In this document: positions 36,291-45,633 of the stretch, in pieces
How positions within the stretch are numbered: the stretch's first letter is position 1
Layout: each line of letters begins with the position of its first letter
Source of the DNA: Methylobacter tundripaludum
Lineage (GTDB): Bacteria > Pseudomonadota > Gammaproteobacteria > Methylococcales > Methylomonadaceae
Direction of reading: 5' to 3'
NCBI RefSeq assembly: GCF_002934365.1
Contig: NZ_PTIY01000001.1
Location: forward strand, 124,001 to 188,000
DNA: 64,000 bases
Notes under the pieces: generated by a model
The model's input: the letters and a program-made list of their open reading frames with translations, nothing else
Database searches by the model: none
Told to the model about the DNA's origin: nothing
Made by a program: the position numbers and the translations under genes

Positions 36291-37643
36291 ATGCCGTCCA
36301 ACCAATCCCTTTCCGATCGAGACCTTTCCGTGCTGTGGCATCCCTGCACGCAAATGAAAGATCACGAAACCTTCCCGATTATTCCGATCAAAAAAGGGCA
36401 AGGCGTTTGGCTGGAAGACTTTGACGGCAATCGCTATCTCGATGCGATCAGCTCATGGTGGGTCAATTTATTCGGCCATGCCAATCCTATAATCAATGCG
36501 GCGCTAAAAGACCAGCTCGATACGCTGGAACATGTGATTTTTGCCGGATTCACTCATCAGTCAGCGGTCAAACTGGCGGAAAAACTGGTTGAAATAACGC
36601 CTGAAGGGCTAAGCCGCTGTTTCTATGCCGACAATGGCTCTGCTGCGGTCGAAGTTGCTCTGAAGATGAGTTTTCACTATTGGCGCAACCAAGGACAAAC
36701 CCAAAAAACCAAATTCATCACGCTGGAAAACAGTTATCACGGCGAGACCTTAGGCGCACTGGCCGTCGGCAATGTGTCGCTCTATAAAGAAACCTACGCA
36801 CCGTTATTAATGGACGTGATCACCGTCCCCGGCCCGGACTGTTACCTCCGCGAACCCGGCGAGTCATGGGCCGATTATTCGACCCGCCGCTTTGCCCTGA
36901 TGGAACAGACACTGCAACAACACAGTGACGCGGTTTGCGCGGTCATCATTGAGCCTTTGGTGCAATGCGCAGGTAATATGCGCATGTATGATCCGGTCTA
37001 TTTGAAATTGCTGCGCGCCGCCTGCGATAAATACAACGTGCATTTAATCGCCGATGAAATCGCGGTCGGTTTCGGACGCACTGGTACATTGTTTGCCTGT
37101 GAGCAAGCGGTAATCAGCCCCGATTTCATGTGCTTGTCCAAAGGCTTGACCGGCGGCTATTTGCCGTTGTCGGCGGTGCTGACCACCGATCAGGTGTACC
37201 AGGCGTTCTATGCCGATTATCAGGCGATGAGCGCATTCCTGCATTCGCACAGCTATACCGGCAATGCGCTGGCATGCAGGGCGGCGCTTGCCACCATCGA
37301 TATTTTCCAGCAACACAACATCATCGAAAAAAACAAATCCTTGGCCGATAGCATGGCGAAAGCGGCGGCGCGTTTTCATGATCATCCGAATGTCGCAGAA
37401 GTCAGGCAAACCGGCATGATCCTGGCGATTGAGCTGGTCAAAAACAAACGCACCCGCGAACCTTATCCCTGGCAGGAGCGCCGCGGGCTTAAAGTCTATC
37501 AATACGCGCTGTCTCAAGGTGTATTATTGCGGCCCTTGGGCAACGTTATTTATTTCATGCCACCCTACATTGTTACCGAAAATGAACTCTTGTTGATTGC
37601 CGATGTGGCTTGGCAAGGCATACAACAGGCGGTTAAGGACTGA
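36291..37643 (+). CDS. bioA: Adenosylmethionine-8-amino-7-oxononanoate aminotransferase
   Basis: Makes 7,8-diaminononanoate in biotin synthesis, using S-adenosylmethionine as amino donor. 450 residues: LWHPCTQMKDHE at the start, DAISSWWVNLFGH, YADNGSAAVEVALKMS, and the PLP-binding Lys284 (CLSKGLTGGYLPLS). It lies in the metK-ahcY-metF neighbourhood, which fits its SAM use. No other bio gene is present. rsmE follows after two bases. Confidence 0.97.
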   Translation: MPSNQSLSDRDLSVLWHPCTQMKDHETFPIIPIKKGQGVWLEDFDGNRYLDAISSWWVNLFGHANPIINAALKDQLDTLEHVIFAGFTHQSAVKLAEKLVEITPEGLSRCFYADNGSAAVEVALKMSFHYWRNQGQTQKTKFITLENSYHGETLGALAVGNVSLYKETYAPLLMDVITVPGPDCYLREPGESWADYSTRRFALMEQTLQQHSDAVCAVIIEPLVQCAGNMRMYDPVYLKLLRAACDKYNVHLIADEIAVGFGRTGTLFACEQAVISPDFMCLSKGLTGGYLPLSAVLTTDQVYQAFYADYQAMSAFLHSHSYTGNALACRAALATIDIFQQHNIIEKNKSLADSMAKAAARFHDHPNVAEVRQTGMILAIELVKNKRTREPYPWQERRGLKVYQYALSQGVLLRPLGNVIYFMPPYIVTENELLLIADVAWQGIQQAVKD

Positions 37644-37645
37644 TT

Positions 37646-38410
37646 ATGCGAGTTTCCAGATTATATACACCGGCATCGCTGGCTACAGGCAAACTCATCG
37701 AACTGGATGATGACAACGGCCATTATGTCAGGACGGTGTTGCGGTTAAAAAAAGATGACCCAGTCATTTTATTTAACGGCCAGGGTGGGGAATATTTATG
37801 CACTGTTGCAGAAGCCGGCCGGAAGGCCGTGCTGATTACGGTCGAGCAATGGAGCGACCGCAGTGTGGAGTCTCCGTTGCAGGTCATCTTGGGACTAGGC
37901 GTCTCGCGGGGCGACAGGATGGATTTGACCGTGCAAAAAGCCGTGGAGCTGGGCGTCAACCACATCACCCCGCTATTAACCGAGCGTTGCGTGGTGCAAT
38001 TCAAAGGCGAAAAAAAGCTGCAGCGCTTATTGCACTGGCAAAAAATAGTTCAACATGCCGCCGAGCAAAGCGGCAGGACCACCCTGCCCGCACTGCCGGA
38101 AGTTGAACAGTTGCAAGACTGGGTTGGCAACCAACAGGGCCTGAAAGTATTTCTCGACCCTTATGCGGAAACGACATTAACGGAATTAAAACCCGAAGCC
38201 ATGGAAGCCTGTCCTGAGCCTAGTCGAAGGGTAACCTTACTGACCGGCCCCGAAGGCGGATTTTCCGATCGGGAACGGGACATAGCGAAAGCCTCCGGCT
38301 TCATACCCGTCCGTTTAGGCAGCCGCATATTAAGAACAGAAACCGCATCAATCGCCGCCTTAGCCGCTGTGCAGTTGTTGTGGGGAGATTTTGGCAGGAG
38401 CGACAAATGA
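37646..38410 (+). CDS. rsmE: 16S rRNA (uracil1498-N3)-methyltransferase, with an inserted repeat
   Basis: SPOUT methyltransferase that modifies U1498 of 16S rRNA. 254 residues: DNGHYVRTVLRLKKDD near the start, LGLGVSRGDRMD, KAVELGVNHITPLLTER, then the knotted SAM site LLTGPEGGFSDRE and LGSRILRTETAS. Between the strands an eight-residue insert, ACPEPSRR, has been added by an in-frame dispersed repeat (38207-38231), in a place where homologues have a short loop. It overlaps the following CPBP gene start by four bases. Confidence 0.95.
   Translation: MRVSRLYTPASLATGKLIELDDDNGHYVRTVLRLKKDDPVILFNGQGGEYLCTVAEAGRKAVLITVEQWSDRSVESPLQVILGLGVSRGDRMDLTVQKAVELGVNHITPLLTERCVVQFKGEKKLQRLLHWQKIVQHAAEQSGRTTLPALPEVEQLQDWVGNQQGLKVFLDPYAETTLTELKPEAMEACPEPSRRVTLLTGPEGGFSDRERDIAKASGFIPVRLGSRILRTETASIAALAAVQLLWGDFGRSDK
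38207..38231. repeat. Short dispersed repeat inserted in frame in rsmE
   Basis: CCTGTCCTGAGCCTAGTCGA, continuing AGGG, matches the well-known bacterial repeat whose complement contains CTTCGACTAGGCTCAGGAC. It is translated here as ACPEPSRR, just before the SAM-binding strand of RsmE. Confidence 0.75.
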
Positions 38411-39300
38411 GCAGATATATCATCAATTCAATAATGCCTCTTTTGGTATTGCTCGCAGCCGCATCGTTAGCTTGTATCGTAGGTTACTTTATTTTTCAGG
38501 GTATAGATGGCCAGCTTCCTTTATCCAAAATAATCACCAAATCGACCCAGTTATTCTTAGTGCTGAGTATTTTTCCGGCCGTGGCCTATCTGAAATTTAA
38601 CAAGAGCGATTTAGGCTTTGCTGCGAGAGCCGTTTTTTTGAAGCAGGTATTACAAGGGTTCGGTCTGGGATTTATCACCCTGATGCCGATATTTATCACC
38701 CTGTATATTCTCGGCATCGATGTTGTTGATCAATCGGAGCCCTGGACAGCCGGTTTCATAGTTAAAAAAATAATGCTGTCTTTATTGCTGGCGCTATTGA
38801 TTGCGGCCTTTGAGGAATCGGTTTTTCGAGGGGTGTTATTGGCGGGTTTAAAAAAGAACTTGCCGGTCATAGCGGCCATTTTAATCAGCTCAATTTATTA
38901 TGCGGCTTTGCATTTCCTGGACAGCAAAACCGAGATACCTTTTCAACAGGCCCAGCTGTTAAGCGGTTTTACCTTGCTGGGCGAAGCATTAGCTAATGTA
39001 CTGAGTCCAAAAAACGCATCGGCATTCCTTTCATTACTGGTGGTCGGCGCTTTTCTCGCCGTCATCAGAACGCAGGCCAAAGAAAGTTTAGGTCTATGCA
39101 TCGGTTGTCATGCCGGGTGGGTGTGGCAAATAAAAATGAGCGGCACCTTGTTCAATCCGAATTTAAATTCGGAATATCTTTATCTGGTCAGCAGCTATAA
39201 CTATGTCGTCGGACCTTTAGTGACCGGATGGCTCAGCACAGCCATCATCGGCTATTATGTTTATAAAAAGTATTCAAAATCCTCATTTGTCCAACATTGA
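38407..39300 (+). CDS. CPBP family intramembrane metalloprotease
   Basis: 297 residues from the ATG at 38407, which overlaps the rsmE stop (ATGA). About seven hydrophobic segments are visible. The CPBP (Rce1-like) motifs are present: Glu136-Glu137 with Arg141 (FEESVFRG), His169 (AALHFLD) and a later CHAGWVW His. Members process prenylated or other peptides in membranes; the substrate here is unknown. The C-terminal coding end overlaps the convergent DUF4124 gene by 18 bases. Confidence 0.88.
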   Translation: MSRYIINSIMPLLVLLAAASLACIVGYFIFQGIDGQLPLSKIITKSTQLFLVLSIFPAVAYLKFNKSDLGFAARAVFLKQVLQGFGLGFITLMPIFITLYILGIDVVDQSEPWTAGFIVKKIMLSLLLALLIAAFEESVFRGVLLAGLKKNLPVIAAILISSIYYAALHFLDSKTEIPFQQAQLLSGFTLLGEALANVLSPKNASAFLSLLVVGAFLAVIRTQAKESLGLCIGCHAGWVWQIKMSGTLFNPNLNSEYLYLVSSYNYVVGPLVTGWLSTAIIGYYVYKKYSKSSFVQH

Positions 39301-40275
39301 TTCGATATAGGGCTTGAACGCCGAGCGTAACTCCCGGACTTTCTGGCTGGCGCAGAGTTCCGTTCCTAGCGATGATTCCCGGCAGCGTATATCGAGAAAA
39401 AGCTGCTGTTTTTTATTCTCATCTTCTATTTTTGACACCGACAAACTTAGATCGCTGTCGCTTGCAGGCGCACGGCCCATAATCAATTTGTCGGTATCGG
39501 TATCGATCGGAGTCGTGGCATAGGCCTTGATAAACTCATGAGCGCTAGCCCAGGCCTTTGCGCATAGTTCATCAGTCTCGCAGGCATACAGGCCGATCTC
39601 GGCGGCTGCTTTGGCTTGTACAGATAGGTCTGGCGCGTTTGATGGATCGGTATTCCCCTGGGTTAAAAATTTATAGCGTTCAATATCCGCTTCAAATTCG
39701 GCCTTGGCGCGGTTCTTTTTTTCGATCTGTTTATTTATTTCAGCGTAAGCGGCTTGAATCTGGGCTTCTGTTTGTTTGATTTCGTCCAGCAACGTTGCCG
39801 GGATTTTTTTGCCGTTGCGTTCGAGTTCCGCGGCTTTCTTTTGCTGCGTCTCCAGTTGATTTTCAACGCGCTTTAAATTGGCTTGAGCCACATTCCGCTG
39901 CGCATCCAGAGATTGCATTTTTGCGTAAAGGCTCGATTCCATGTCTTTCAGGTTACGGAAGGTGCTGAGCAGCACTTTGTCGTTAGCCGCCTGCTGGGCG
40001 ATAATTTTTTCCTGGGCTTTTTTTAACGCGTTCAGCCTGTCATCGATAGCCTGCTGTTCTTTCGTTTTTGCCTGTTCAGTGACTTCAACAACCCGGCCTT
40101 TTTCGTTCAGCGATTCCCTCCGCAACTGGGCATGCTCCGGCGGCACTTGGTCGGAGAAAACGGTTTCGCCGTTCTCATTGACCCAGCGGTACATTTTCTT
40201 GGCAAACGCAGACTGGCTGCTTAAACAAAGGAAACAAACTAGAAAAAAACTGACTGAAAAAGCACGTGTTTGCAT
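39283..40275 (-). CDS. DUF4124 domain protein, secreted, coiled coil
   Basis: 330 residues. A signal peptide (about residues 1-25, ending SAFA) is followed by a DUF4124 domain (KKMYRWVNENGETVFSDQVPP), which is common in envelope proteins of gammaproteobacteria. Residues about 75-195 form a long, charged heptad-rich coiled coil (KKAQEKIIAQQ...EAQIQAAYAEINKQIEKKNRAK). The C-terminal 120 residues contain four Cys (ACETDELC, CRESSLGTELC) that could form disulfides in the periplasm. Function is unknown. It converges with the CPBP gene. Confidence 0.8.
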   Translation of the reverse strand: MQTRAFSVSFFLVCFLCLSSQSAFAKKMYRWVNENGETVFSDQVPPEHAQLRRESLNEKGRVVEVTEQAKTKEQQAIDDRLNALKKAQEKIIAQQAANDKVLLSTFRNLKDMESSLYAKMQSLDAQRNVAQANLKRVENQLETQQKKAAELERNGKKIPATLLDEIKQTEAQIQAAYAEINKQIEKKNRAKAEFEADIERYKFLTQGNTDPSNAPDLSVQAKAAAEIGLYACETDELCAKAWASAHEFIKAYATTPIDTDTDKLIMGRAPASDSDLSLSVSKIEDENKKQQLFLDIRCRESSLGTELCASQKVRELRSAFKPYIESMLDK

Positions 40276-40377
40276 GGCGGATGTGTGATTTTGCCTGAAA
40301 AATTAAATTATATTGCAAAGATAACAGATGCTGAAGGAACGGGTGAAAAACAGGGAAAACCTGGGCTTCAACGGAGG

Positions 40378-40680
40378 TCACAAGGAAATATCAAATTGCA
40401 GAGAGTCCGGCAGGGATGGAAACTTCTTCGGCGAACTGATCGCGATACGTTTTTCCCGGCCGGACTCCCCCGTTATCAGCTTGCAGGCCGATTTACTGAC
40501 TCCAAACTCATCGGCTATAAAGGCGATCAAATGCTGATTGGCCTTGCCGTCGATCGGCGCAGCCTTGACTCGGAGCTTCAGCCTTTCTCCATGCAGCCCC
40601 GCCCATTCGTCCTTGCTGGCTTTAGGTTGAACATGGAGGTTCAAGGTCAAAACCCCATGTTCCCAGTAGTACCAGCTCAA
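40378..40680 (-). CDS. yggU: DUF167 (YggU) family protein
   Basis: 100 residues. WEHGVLTLNLHVQPKASKDEWAG at the start and LKVRVKAAPIDGKANQHLIAFIA-like LRVKAAPIDGKANQHLIAFIADEFGV are the YggU hallmarks. Start is a TTG overlapping the yggT stop (TTGA), a typical coupled junction. Function is not established. It ends the yggU-yggT-proC run read on this strand. Confidence 0.92.
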   Translation of the reverse strand: MSWYYWEHGVLTLNLHVQPKASKDEWAGLHGERLKLRVKAAPIDGKANQHLIAFIADEFGVSKSACKLITGESGREKRIAISSPKKFPSLPDSLQFDISL

Positions 40681-41252
40681 CCGATCAAGCTGGCTAGTTG
40701 ATGCAGCGGCGGCAGTATGACCATTTTTGCCAGTTGCAACAGCATTAGCGCAGCCAACGGCGACAAGTCGATGCCGCCCAGATCGGGAATAAATTTACGG
40801 CAGAGGTTAAGCACAGGCTCGGTCAGGCTGTACAAGACAGACGATGCAGCACTAAACGTACCGGGATTCATCCAGCTGAGTATGGCTCTGGCAAATACCG
40901 CATAGATGAAGATATTGATCAACAGCGAAACCAGTTGGGTCAGCGATAAAATGGTCAATGCGCCGATGCTGATCGCGACGCCTTTCAACAACAGTATCGA
41001 AAAATCGGCCAGCATTTGCAGCCCCATCACCAGCACCAGCGAGGAGGTGTCAATCTTGCCGATGGACGGCACAAAGCGGCGCAGCAGTTTTAACGGCGGG
41101 TGGGTCGCCTTGACCAGAAACTGGGAGATCGGGTTGTAAAAATCGGCGCCGCACCATTGCAATAAAAAGCGCAGCAGCACCGCCAGGATGTACAGCGAAA
41201 GCAGCGAGTCGATGATAAAAATAGCCGGGTCGGTCATGTAGCTTGAATCCAT
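40677..41252 (-). CDS. yggT: YggT family membrane protein
   Basis: 191 residues with two tandem YGGT repeats of hydrophobic helices (IDSLLSLYILAVLLRFLLQWCGADFYNPISQFLVKATHPPLKLLRR, and the later IFIYAVFARAILSWMNPG...LTEPVLNLCRKFIPDLGGIDLSPL). It is an inner-membrane protein. Relatives help cell-division placement or turgor in other bacteria, but the E. coli role is not firm. Its ATG overlaps the proC stop by one base (TAATG). Confidence 0.93.
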   Translation of the reverse strand: MDSSYMTDPAIFIIDSLLSLYILAVLLRFLLQWCGADFYNPISQFLVKATHPPLKLLRRFVPSIGKIDTSSLVLVMGLQMLADFSILLLKGVAISIGALTILSLTQLVSLLINIFIYAVFARAILSWMNPGTFSAASSVLYSLTEPVLNLCRKFIPDLGGIDLSPLAALMLLQLAKMVILPPLHQLASLIG

Positions 41253-42079
41253 TACGAATTCTCCATTTGTTTAGACATTTCAATTGAGCGGTCTCGTGCC
41301 GCATGTAACGCTTTTGAAACCAGCTCGGTAAAGCCGCCTTGCTCAAAAGTTTCTATGGCTTGCTGCGTGGTGCCGCCGGGCGAGGTGACGCGCTTGCGCA
41401 GCTGTTCCGGCGATTCGGTCGACTCCAGCGCTATTTTAGCCGCGCCTAATGCGGTTTGCTGCACCAGCAAACGCGCGGTCTCTTGGCTCAGGCCCAGTTC
41501 CAGAGCGGCTTTTTCCATGGCTTCCATCAGCAGGAAATAATAAGCGGGTCCGCTGCCGGAAACGGCGGTCACCGCATCCAGCTCCGCTTCATCGTCAACC
41601 CACAGCGCGATACCGACCGCACGTAAAATATTTTCCGCCAGGTCGCGTTGCTCGGCCGTGACCTTGTCGTTGGCATGTAATGCCGTAGCGCCGGTCAACA
41701 CCAGCGCCGGGGTGTTGGGCATGCAGCGCACGATCGCGGTATCGGCGCCCAGCCAATGGCTTAAGCTGTTCTGGTTAATGCCGGCGGCGATCGAGACCAC
41801 CAGCGATTTTTTCTGCTGAACCAGCGCGGCGATACTTTGCGCGACAGCGCTCAGCGTCTGCGGCTTGACCGCCAGCACCACGACATCGGCCGCATTGATG
41901 ACGTCATCGTTGTTTGCCGACGTGTTGACGGTCAGATCCTGTTTCAGGGCTGTCAGCGTATCCGGGTTAATATCCGACACCCAAATCTGTTCAGGGGCAT
42001 GGCCGCTGGCAATCAATCCGCTGATCAGGCTGGACGCCATGTTGCCGCCGCCGATAAAACCTATCTTGTTTGTTTTCAT
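41252..42079 (-). CDS. proC: Pyrroline-5-carboxylate reductase
   Basis: Last step of proline synthesis, NADPH-dependent. 275 residues: NKIGFIGGGNMASSLI at the start, VLAVKPQ, RCMPNTPALVLTGATAL, and the substrate region TAVSGSGPAYYFLLMEAM with SPGGTTQQAI. The usual upstream partner yggS (PLP-binding) is absent; a divergent radical SAM gene lies there instead. Confidence 0.97.
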   Translation of the reverse strand: MKTNKIGFIGGGNMASSLISGLIASGHAPEQIWVSDINPDTLTALKQDLTVNTSANNDDVINAADVVVLAVKPQTLSAVAQSIAALVQQKKSLVVSIAAGINQNSLSHWLGADTAIVRCMPNTPALVLTGATALHANDKVTAEQRDLAENILRAVGIALWVDDEAELDAVTAVSGSGPAYYFLLMEAMEKAALELGLSQETARLLVQQTALGAAKIALESTESPEQLRKRVTSPGGTTQQAIETFEQGGFTELVSKALHAARDRSIEMSKQMENS

Positions 42080-42203
42080 GGTTGATAATGTGATTGTTGA
42101 GTTGAAAGTATTTTACCCTATATGAGGGCTGTGTGATAAATCACAAGCCTTTTGAGCAGGCAAGCTGTGCTACATTACACGCACTAAACGATAAACAGAG
42201 CTT

Positions 42204-43193
42204 ATGATCGAAACCATTTACATCGAAGAAGCCATCCTGCAACACCCGCGTGTTTTGGATATTGTTGCGAGATTCCCGCAAGCCAGGAAAATAACCTGCC
42301 GCCGTTACGGCGAAGTATTTAACCCCAAGGCGCAAAACTTCCGCCTGCAAAAGCAGCAACCCGCGTTGATACTGGCGGAAAAATATAAAAACTTTGCGCT
42401 GCCTGCGCCCTTGGGTTACGGCATCGGGGCGGCAAGAAATTACTACTTCTCGCACATGCTCAACTGCCTGTACGATTGCCGGTATTGTTTTTTGCAGGGC
42501 ATGTACCAGTCGGCCAACTACGTGCTGTTTGTCAATTACGAGGATTTCCAGCAGGACATCCGCCAACTGTGCATCGAATCGCCAAGCGAAAACCTGCATT
42601 TTTTTTCCGGCTACGATTGCGACAGCCTGGCCTTGGAGCCGGTCACCGGCTTTGCCGAGCAGTTTTTGCCGTTTTTTACAACACTGCCCAACGCCTGGCT
42701 GGAATTAAGAACCAAAAGCACCCAGGTCAGGAGCCTGTTAAACCGGGAACCACTGCCCCGTTGCATCGTGGCGTTCAGCCTGTCGCCTGATCAAATCGCC
42801 GAAAAAGTCGAAGCCAAAGCACCCTCGGTAGCTCGCCGTCTGGATGCGCTGTGCAAAGTGCAGAAACAGGGCTGGCAAATCGGGCTGCGCTTCGATCCGC
42901 TGATTTATCAATCCGGCTACCAACAGCAGTATCGGGAGTTGTTCGAGCAGGTTTTTTCCCGTATCGATTTAAACCGGCTGCATTCGGTCAGTCTCGGCGT
43001 ATTCAGGCTGCCGGAGAACTTTTTTAAAAAAGTGCACAAACTGTATCCTGAAGAAAAGCTCTTTGCGAGTCCCTTGGTCAGCCAGCAAGGCATGGTTTCC
43101 TACAAGCAGGACCTGGAGCAGGAGATGATGCACTACTGCGCCGAACAACTCTTAAACTATATTCCCGCCGACAAGTTTTTTCCATGCACGTAA
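42204..43193 (+). CDS. Spore-photoproduct-lyase-like radical SAM protein
   Basis: 329 residues. The radical SAM cluster motif is Cys88, Cys92, Cys95 (NCLYDCRYCFL), in the CxxxCxxC spacing. SPL-type N-terminal text (ILQHPRVLDIVARFP) and LRTKSTQVRSLL, LRFDPLIYQSGY further along agree with that family. The organism makes no spores by any evidence here. Homologues occur in many Gram-negatives, and the substrate is not known to me; DNA photoproduct repair is an inference. Cys123 and Cys139 lie near the region where the sporeformer enzyme has its H-donor Cys141, but the alignment is uncertain. Confidence 0.85.
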   Translation: MIETIYIEEAILQHPRVLDIVARFPQARKITCRRYGEVFNPKAQNFRLQKQQPALILAEKYKNFALPAPLGYGIGAARNYYFSHMLNCLYDCRYCFLQGMYQSANYVLFVNYEDFQQDIRQLCIESPSENLHFFSGYDCDSLALEPVTGFAEQFLPFFTTLPNAWLELRTKSTQVRSLLNREPLPRCIVAFSLSPDQIAEKVEAKAPSVARRLDALCKVQKQGWQIGLRFDPLIYQSGYQQQYRELFEQVFSRIDLNRLHSVSLGVFRLPENFFKKVHKLYPEEKLFASPLVSQQGMVSYKQDLEQEMMHYCAEQLLNYIPADKFFPCT

Positions 43194-43238
43194 TTTTGTT
43201 CGGCATGATGGTAAATAGACGACTAAAAAAGCTTTTAT

Positions 43239-43285
43239 TCACCACGAAGAACACGAAGCTTTATTTCTTCGTGTCTTCGTGGTGA
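43239..43285. repeat. Dispersed palindrome, CACGAAG/CTTCGTG family, copy 2
   Basis: TTCACCACGAAGAACACGAA and TTCGTGTCTTCGTGGTGA are inverted around GCTTTATTTC. It lies in the leader of the following SDR gene and matches the element at 11528-11583. Confidence 0.8.
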
Positions 43286-43308
43286 TAATTATTAATGAGA
43301 AATTAGTT

Positions 43309-44028
43309 ATGAATCTTATTAAACGCACAGTTCTGGTGACCGGAGCCAGTTCCGGCATAGGCCGCGCGATCGCCAGGAATTTATTGCAACAGGGGCATCA
43401 TGTGATCGGCGTGTCCCGCGATAGCGGCAAGTTTATCCGGCAGCTGGATAATTTCACTCCCATGCAACTGGATTTAAGCCGGTTAGACGACATACCGCGC
43501 AAAGTCCGTGAACTGGAGCAAACCTTCCCCGGCATCGATGCGGTGGTTTTTTGCGCCGGAAAAGGCCAGTTCGGCTCGGTGGAGGAGTTTTCCTATGCGC
43601 AGATTGAAGACCTGATGAGGATAAACTTTACCAGCCAGGCCTTTTTGGTGAAGGCGCTAATGCCCGCTTTAAAACGCAAGGGTCACAGTGATTTGATTTT
43701 TATCGGCTCGGAAGCGGCATTAAAAGGCAACCGCAAGGGCGCGCTGTATTGCGCCGCCAAATTTGCAGTGCGCGGCTTTACGCAGGCCCTGCGCGAGGAA
43801 TGCGGCAAAAGCCATGTACGGGTCTGCCTGATTAATCCCGGCATGGTTAAAACTCCATTTTTTGAGCAATTGTCTTTCGAGCCGGGCGATGATGCCAGTA
43901 ACTTTATTGAACCGGAAGATGTCGCCGAGGCGGTGTCCTATGTGCTTAATTCGCGGTCGCAGATAGTGATCGATGAAATCAATCTGAGTCCTCTAAATAA
44001 AGTCGTGAAATTTAAAAAGCCACGATGA
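43309..44028 (+). CDS. SDR family oxidoreductase
   Basis: 239 residues from ATG at 43309, with GAGA upstream; an in-frame GTG at 43279 lies inside a palindromic repeat and is unlikely. Rossmann motif TGASSGIGRAIA, FCAGKGQFG in place of NNAG, and catalytic Ser/Tyr/Lys in IGSEAALKGNRKGALYCAAKFA. The substrate cannot be predicted. It stands alone, with a terminator shared with pyk after it. Confidence 0.88.
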   Translation: MNLIKRTVLVTGASSGIGRAIARNLLQQGHHVIGVSRDSGKFIRQLDNFTPMQLDLSRLDDIPRKVRELEQTFPGIDAVVFCAGKGQFGSVEEFSYAQIEDLMRINFTSQAFLVKALMPALKRKGHSDLIFIGSEAALKGNRKGALYCAAKFAVRGFTQALREECGKSHVRVCLINPGMVKTPFFEQLSFEPGDDASNFIEPEDVAEAVSYVLNSRSQIVIDEINLSPLNKVVKFKKPR

Positions 44029-44074
44029 CGGGATCGTTCGCGCTTTAAAGCGGTTTTAATCGAAGTATATCTGC

Positions 44075-44113
44075 AAAAAAAATGGCCTGAAAAACTGAGT
44101 TTTTCAGGCCATT
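44075..44113. terminator. Bidirectional terminator between the SDR gene and pyk
   Basis: A perfect 14-bp stem: ATGGCCTGAAAAAC (44082-44095), loop TGA, GTTTTTCAGGCCAT (44099-44112). Eight A residues precede it, so on the minus strand it ends in a T-run and terminates pyk. Confidence 0.9.
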
Positions 44114-44178
44114 AATATGAACCCTTTGCCGCGCCGTATAATTATCGGGCAAAGAGTTAACAAACAGTCAACAACGTT

Positions 44179-45618
44179 TTAATGAGTTGAATCCTGCCCG
44201 ACAGTGATGACCTTTAACGCATTGGTGCCGCCCGCTATGCCTTCCAGATCACCTTGAGTGATGATGAAGGTATCGCCATCAGCCGCAACGTTGCGTCTTT
44301 TCAGTTCAGCAATGATCGCCCTGTTGACTTCGGCATGATCGCTAAGGTCATGAATGAAAAGTACCGGGAAAACGCCACGGTATAAAGTGACTCTGCCTAA
44401 TGTCTCTTGATGCGGGCTAAGCGCAAAAATCGGAATGCCCGAGCTGATTCTGGACATCCATAACGGCGTAGAGCCTGATTCGGTCAACGCGGCAATGCCG
44501 TGGATTTTAGTGTGGTTAGCCATGTACATCGCAGACATCGCAATCGCTTCATCGACGCGCTCGAACTGGAGATCAACACGATGCCTTGATACGCGAACAA
44601 TCGGTTGTTTTTCCGCTTCAACGCAAATGCGGTTCATCGCTTCAATGGCTTTAACCGGGTATTTGCCCGATGCCGTTTCCGCAGACAGCATGATCACGTC
44701 GGTGCCGTCGTAAACCGCATTGGCGACGTCAAACACTTCGGCGCGAGTAGGAATCGGGTTATCTATCATCGATTCCATCATTTGTGTGGCGGTAATCGCA
44801 ACACGATTCAGGTCGCGGGAGCGGCGAATCAACGTTTTTTGCACGGCAGGCAGGTTGGCATCGCCGATTTCGACGCCGAGGTCGCCACGGGCGACCATGA
44901 CCGCATCCGAGGCCAGGATGATTTCATCCATGACCTCTATGGCTTCAGCCCGCTCGACCTTTGCCACGATCCCCGCATGACAGCCTTCGGCAACCAACAG
45001 GCGGCGCGCTTCATGAAGATCTTCAGCGGTGCGGGGGAAAGAAATGGCGACATAATCGCATTTCATTATCGCAATCGTTTTAATATCTTCCTTATCCTTG
45101 TCGGTCAAAGCCGCCGCAGAAAGGCCGCCGCCCAGCAGATTGATGCCTTTGTTGTTCGACAGGTCGCCGCCAACGACAACCGTACAGTTGACGCGCATGT
45201 CTACAACGTTGACCACGTCAAGAACGATACGACCGTCATCCAGTAACAATCTGCTGCCCGGTTTGACTTCCAAAGCCAAAGGTTCGTAAGTAATGCCGAC
45301 TTGAGTATTATCGCCGGCCGTTGGATCAAGATTTATATCCAGAGCGAAATCTTGGCCTTCTTTTAAAAACACTTTGGTGTCTTTAAAACGGGCAATGCGG
45401 ATTTTAGGGCCTTGCAAATCAGCTAAAATACCAACCAGTCTGCCGGTTTTCAGGCTCAGCTCACGGACAGCATTCGCCCGGTTAATGTGGTCTTGTGCGG
45501 AACCATGCGAAAAGTTCATACGAACAAAGTCAAGGCCCGCCGCAAACATACCTTCAAGTACTCCGGGCTTATCCGTAGCGGGACCCAGAGTTGCTAAAAT
45601 TTTGGTTCTTCTTAACAT
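44179..45618 (-). CDS. pyk: Pyruvate kinase
   Basis: Converts phosphoenolpyruvate and ADP to pyruvate and ATP. 479 residues: [35 protein letters not shown] at the start, [34 protein letters not shown] and the C-terminal [23 protein letters not shown]. The length suggests the PykA-like class. It follows gap by 15 bases on the same strand, so gap-pyk is a probable operon for lower glycolysis. Confidence 0.97.
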   Translation of the reverse strand: MLRRTKILATLGPATDKPGVLEGMFAAGLDFVRMNFSHGSAQDHINRANAVRELSLKTGRLVGILADLQGPKIRIARFKDTKVFLKEGQDFALDINLDPTAGDNTQVGITYEPLALEVKPGSRLLLDDGRIVLDVVNVVDMRVNCTVVVGGDLSNNKGINLLGGGLSAAALTDKDKEDIKTIAIMKCDYVAISFPRTAEDLHEARRLLVAEGCHAGIVAKVERAEAIEVMDEIILASDAVMVARGDLGVEIGDANLPAVQKTLIRRSRDLNRVAITATQMMESMIDNPIPTRAEVFDVANAVYDGTDVIMLSAETASGKYPVKAIEAMNRICVEAEKQPIVRVSRHRVDLQFERVDEAIAMSAMYMANHTKIHGIAALTESGSTPLWMSRISSGIPIFALSPHQETLGRVTLYRGVFPVLFIHDLSDHAEVNRAIIAELKRRNVAADGDTFIITQGDLEGIAGGTNALKVITVGQDSTH

Positions 45619-45633
45619 TATGTAGGAAATCCG

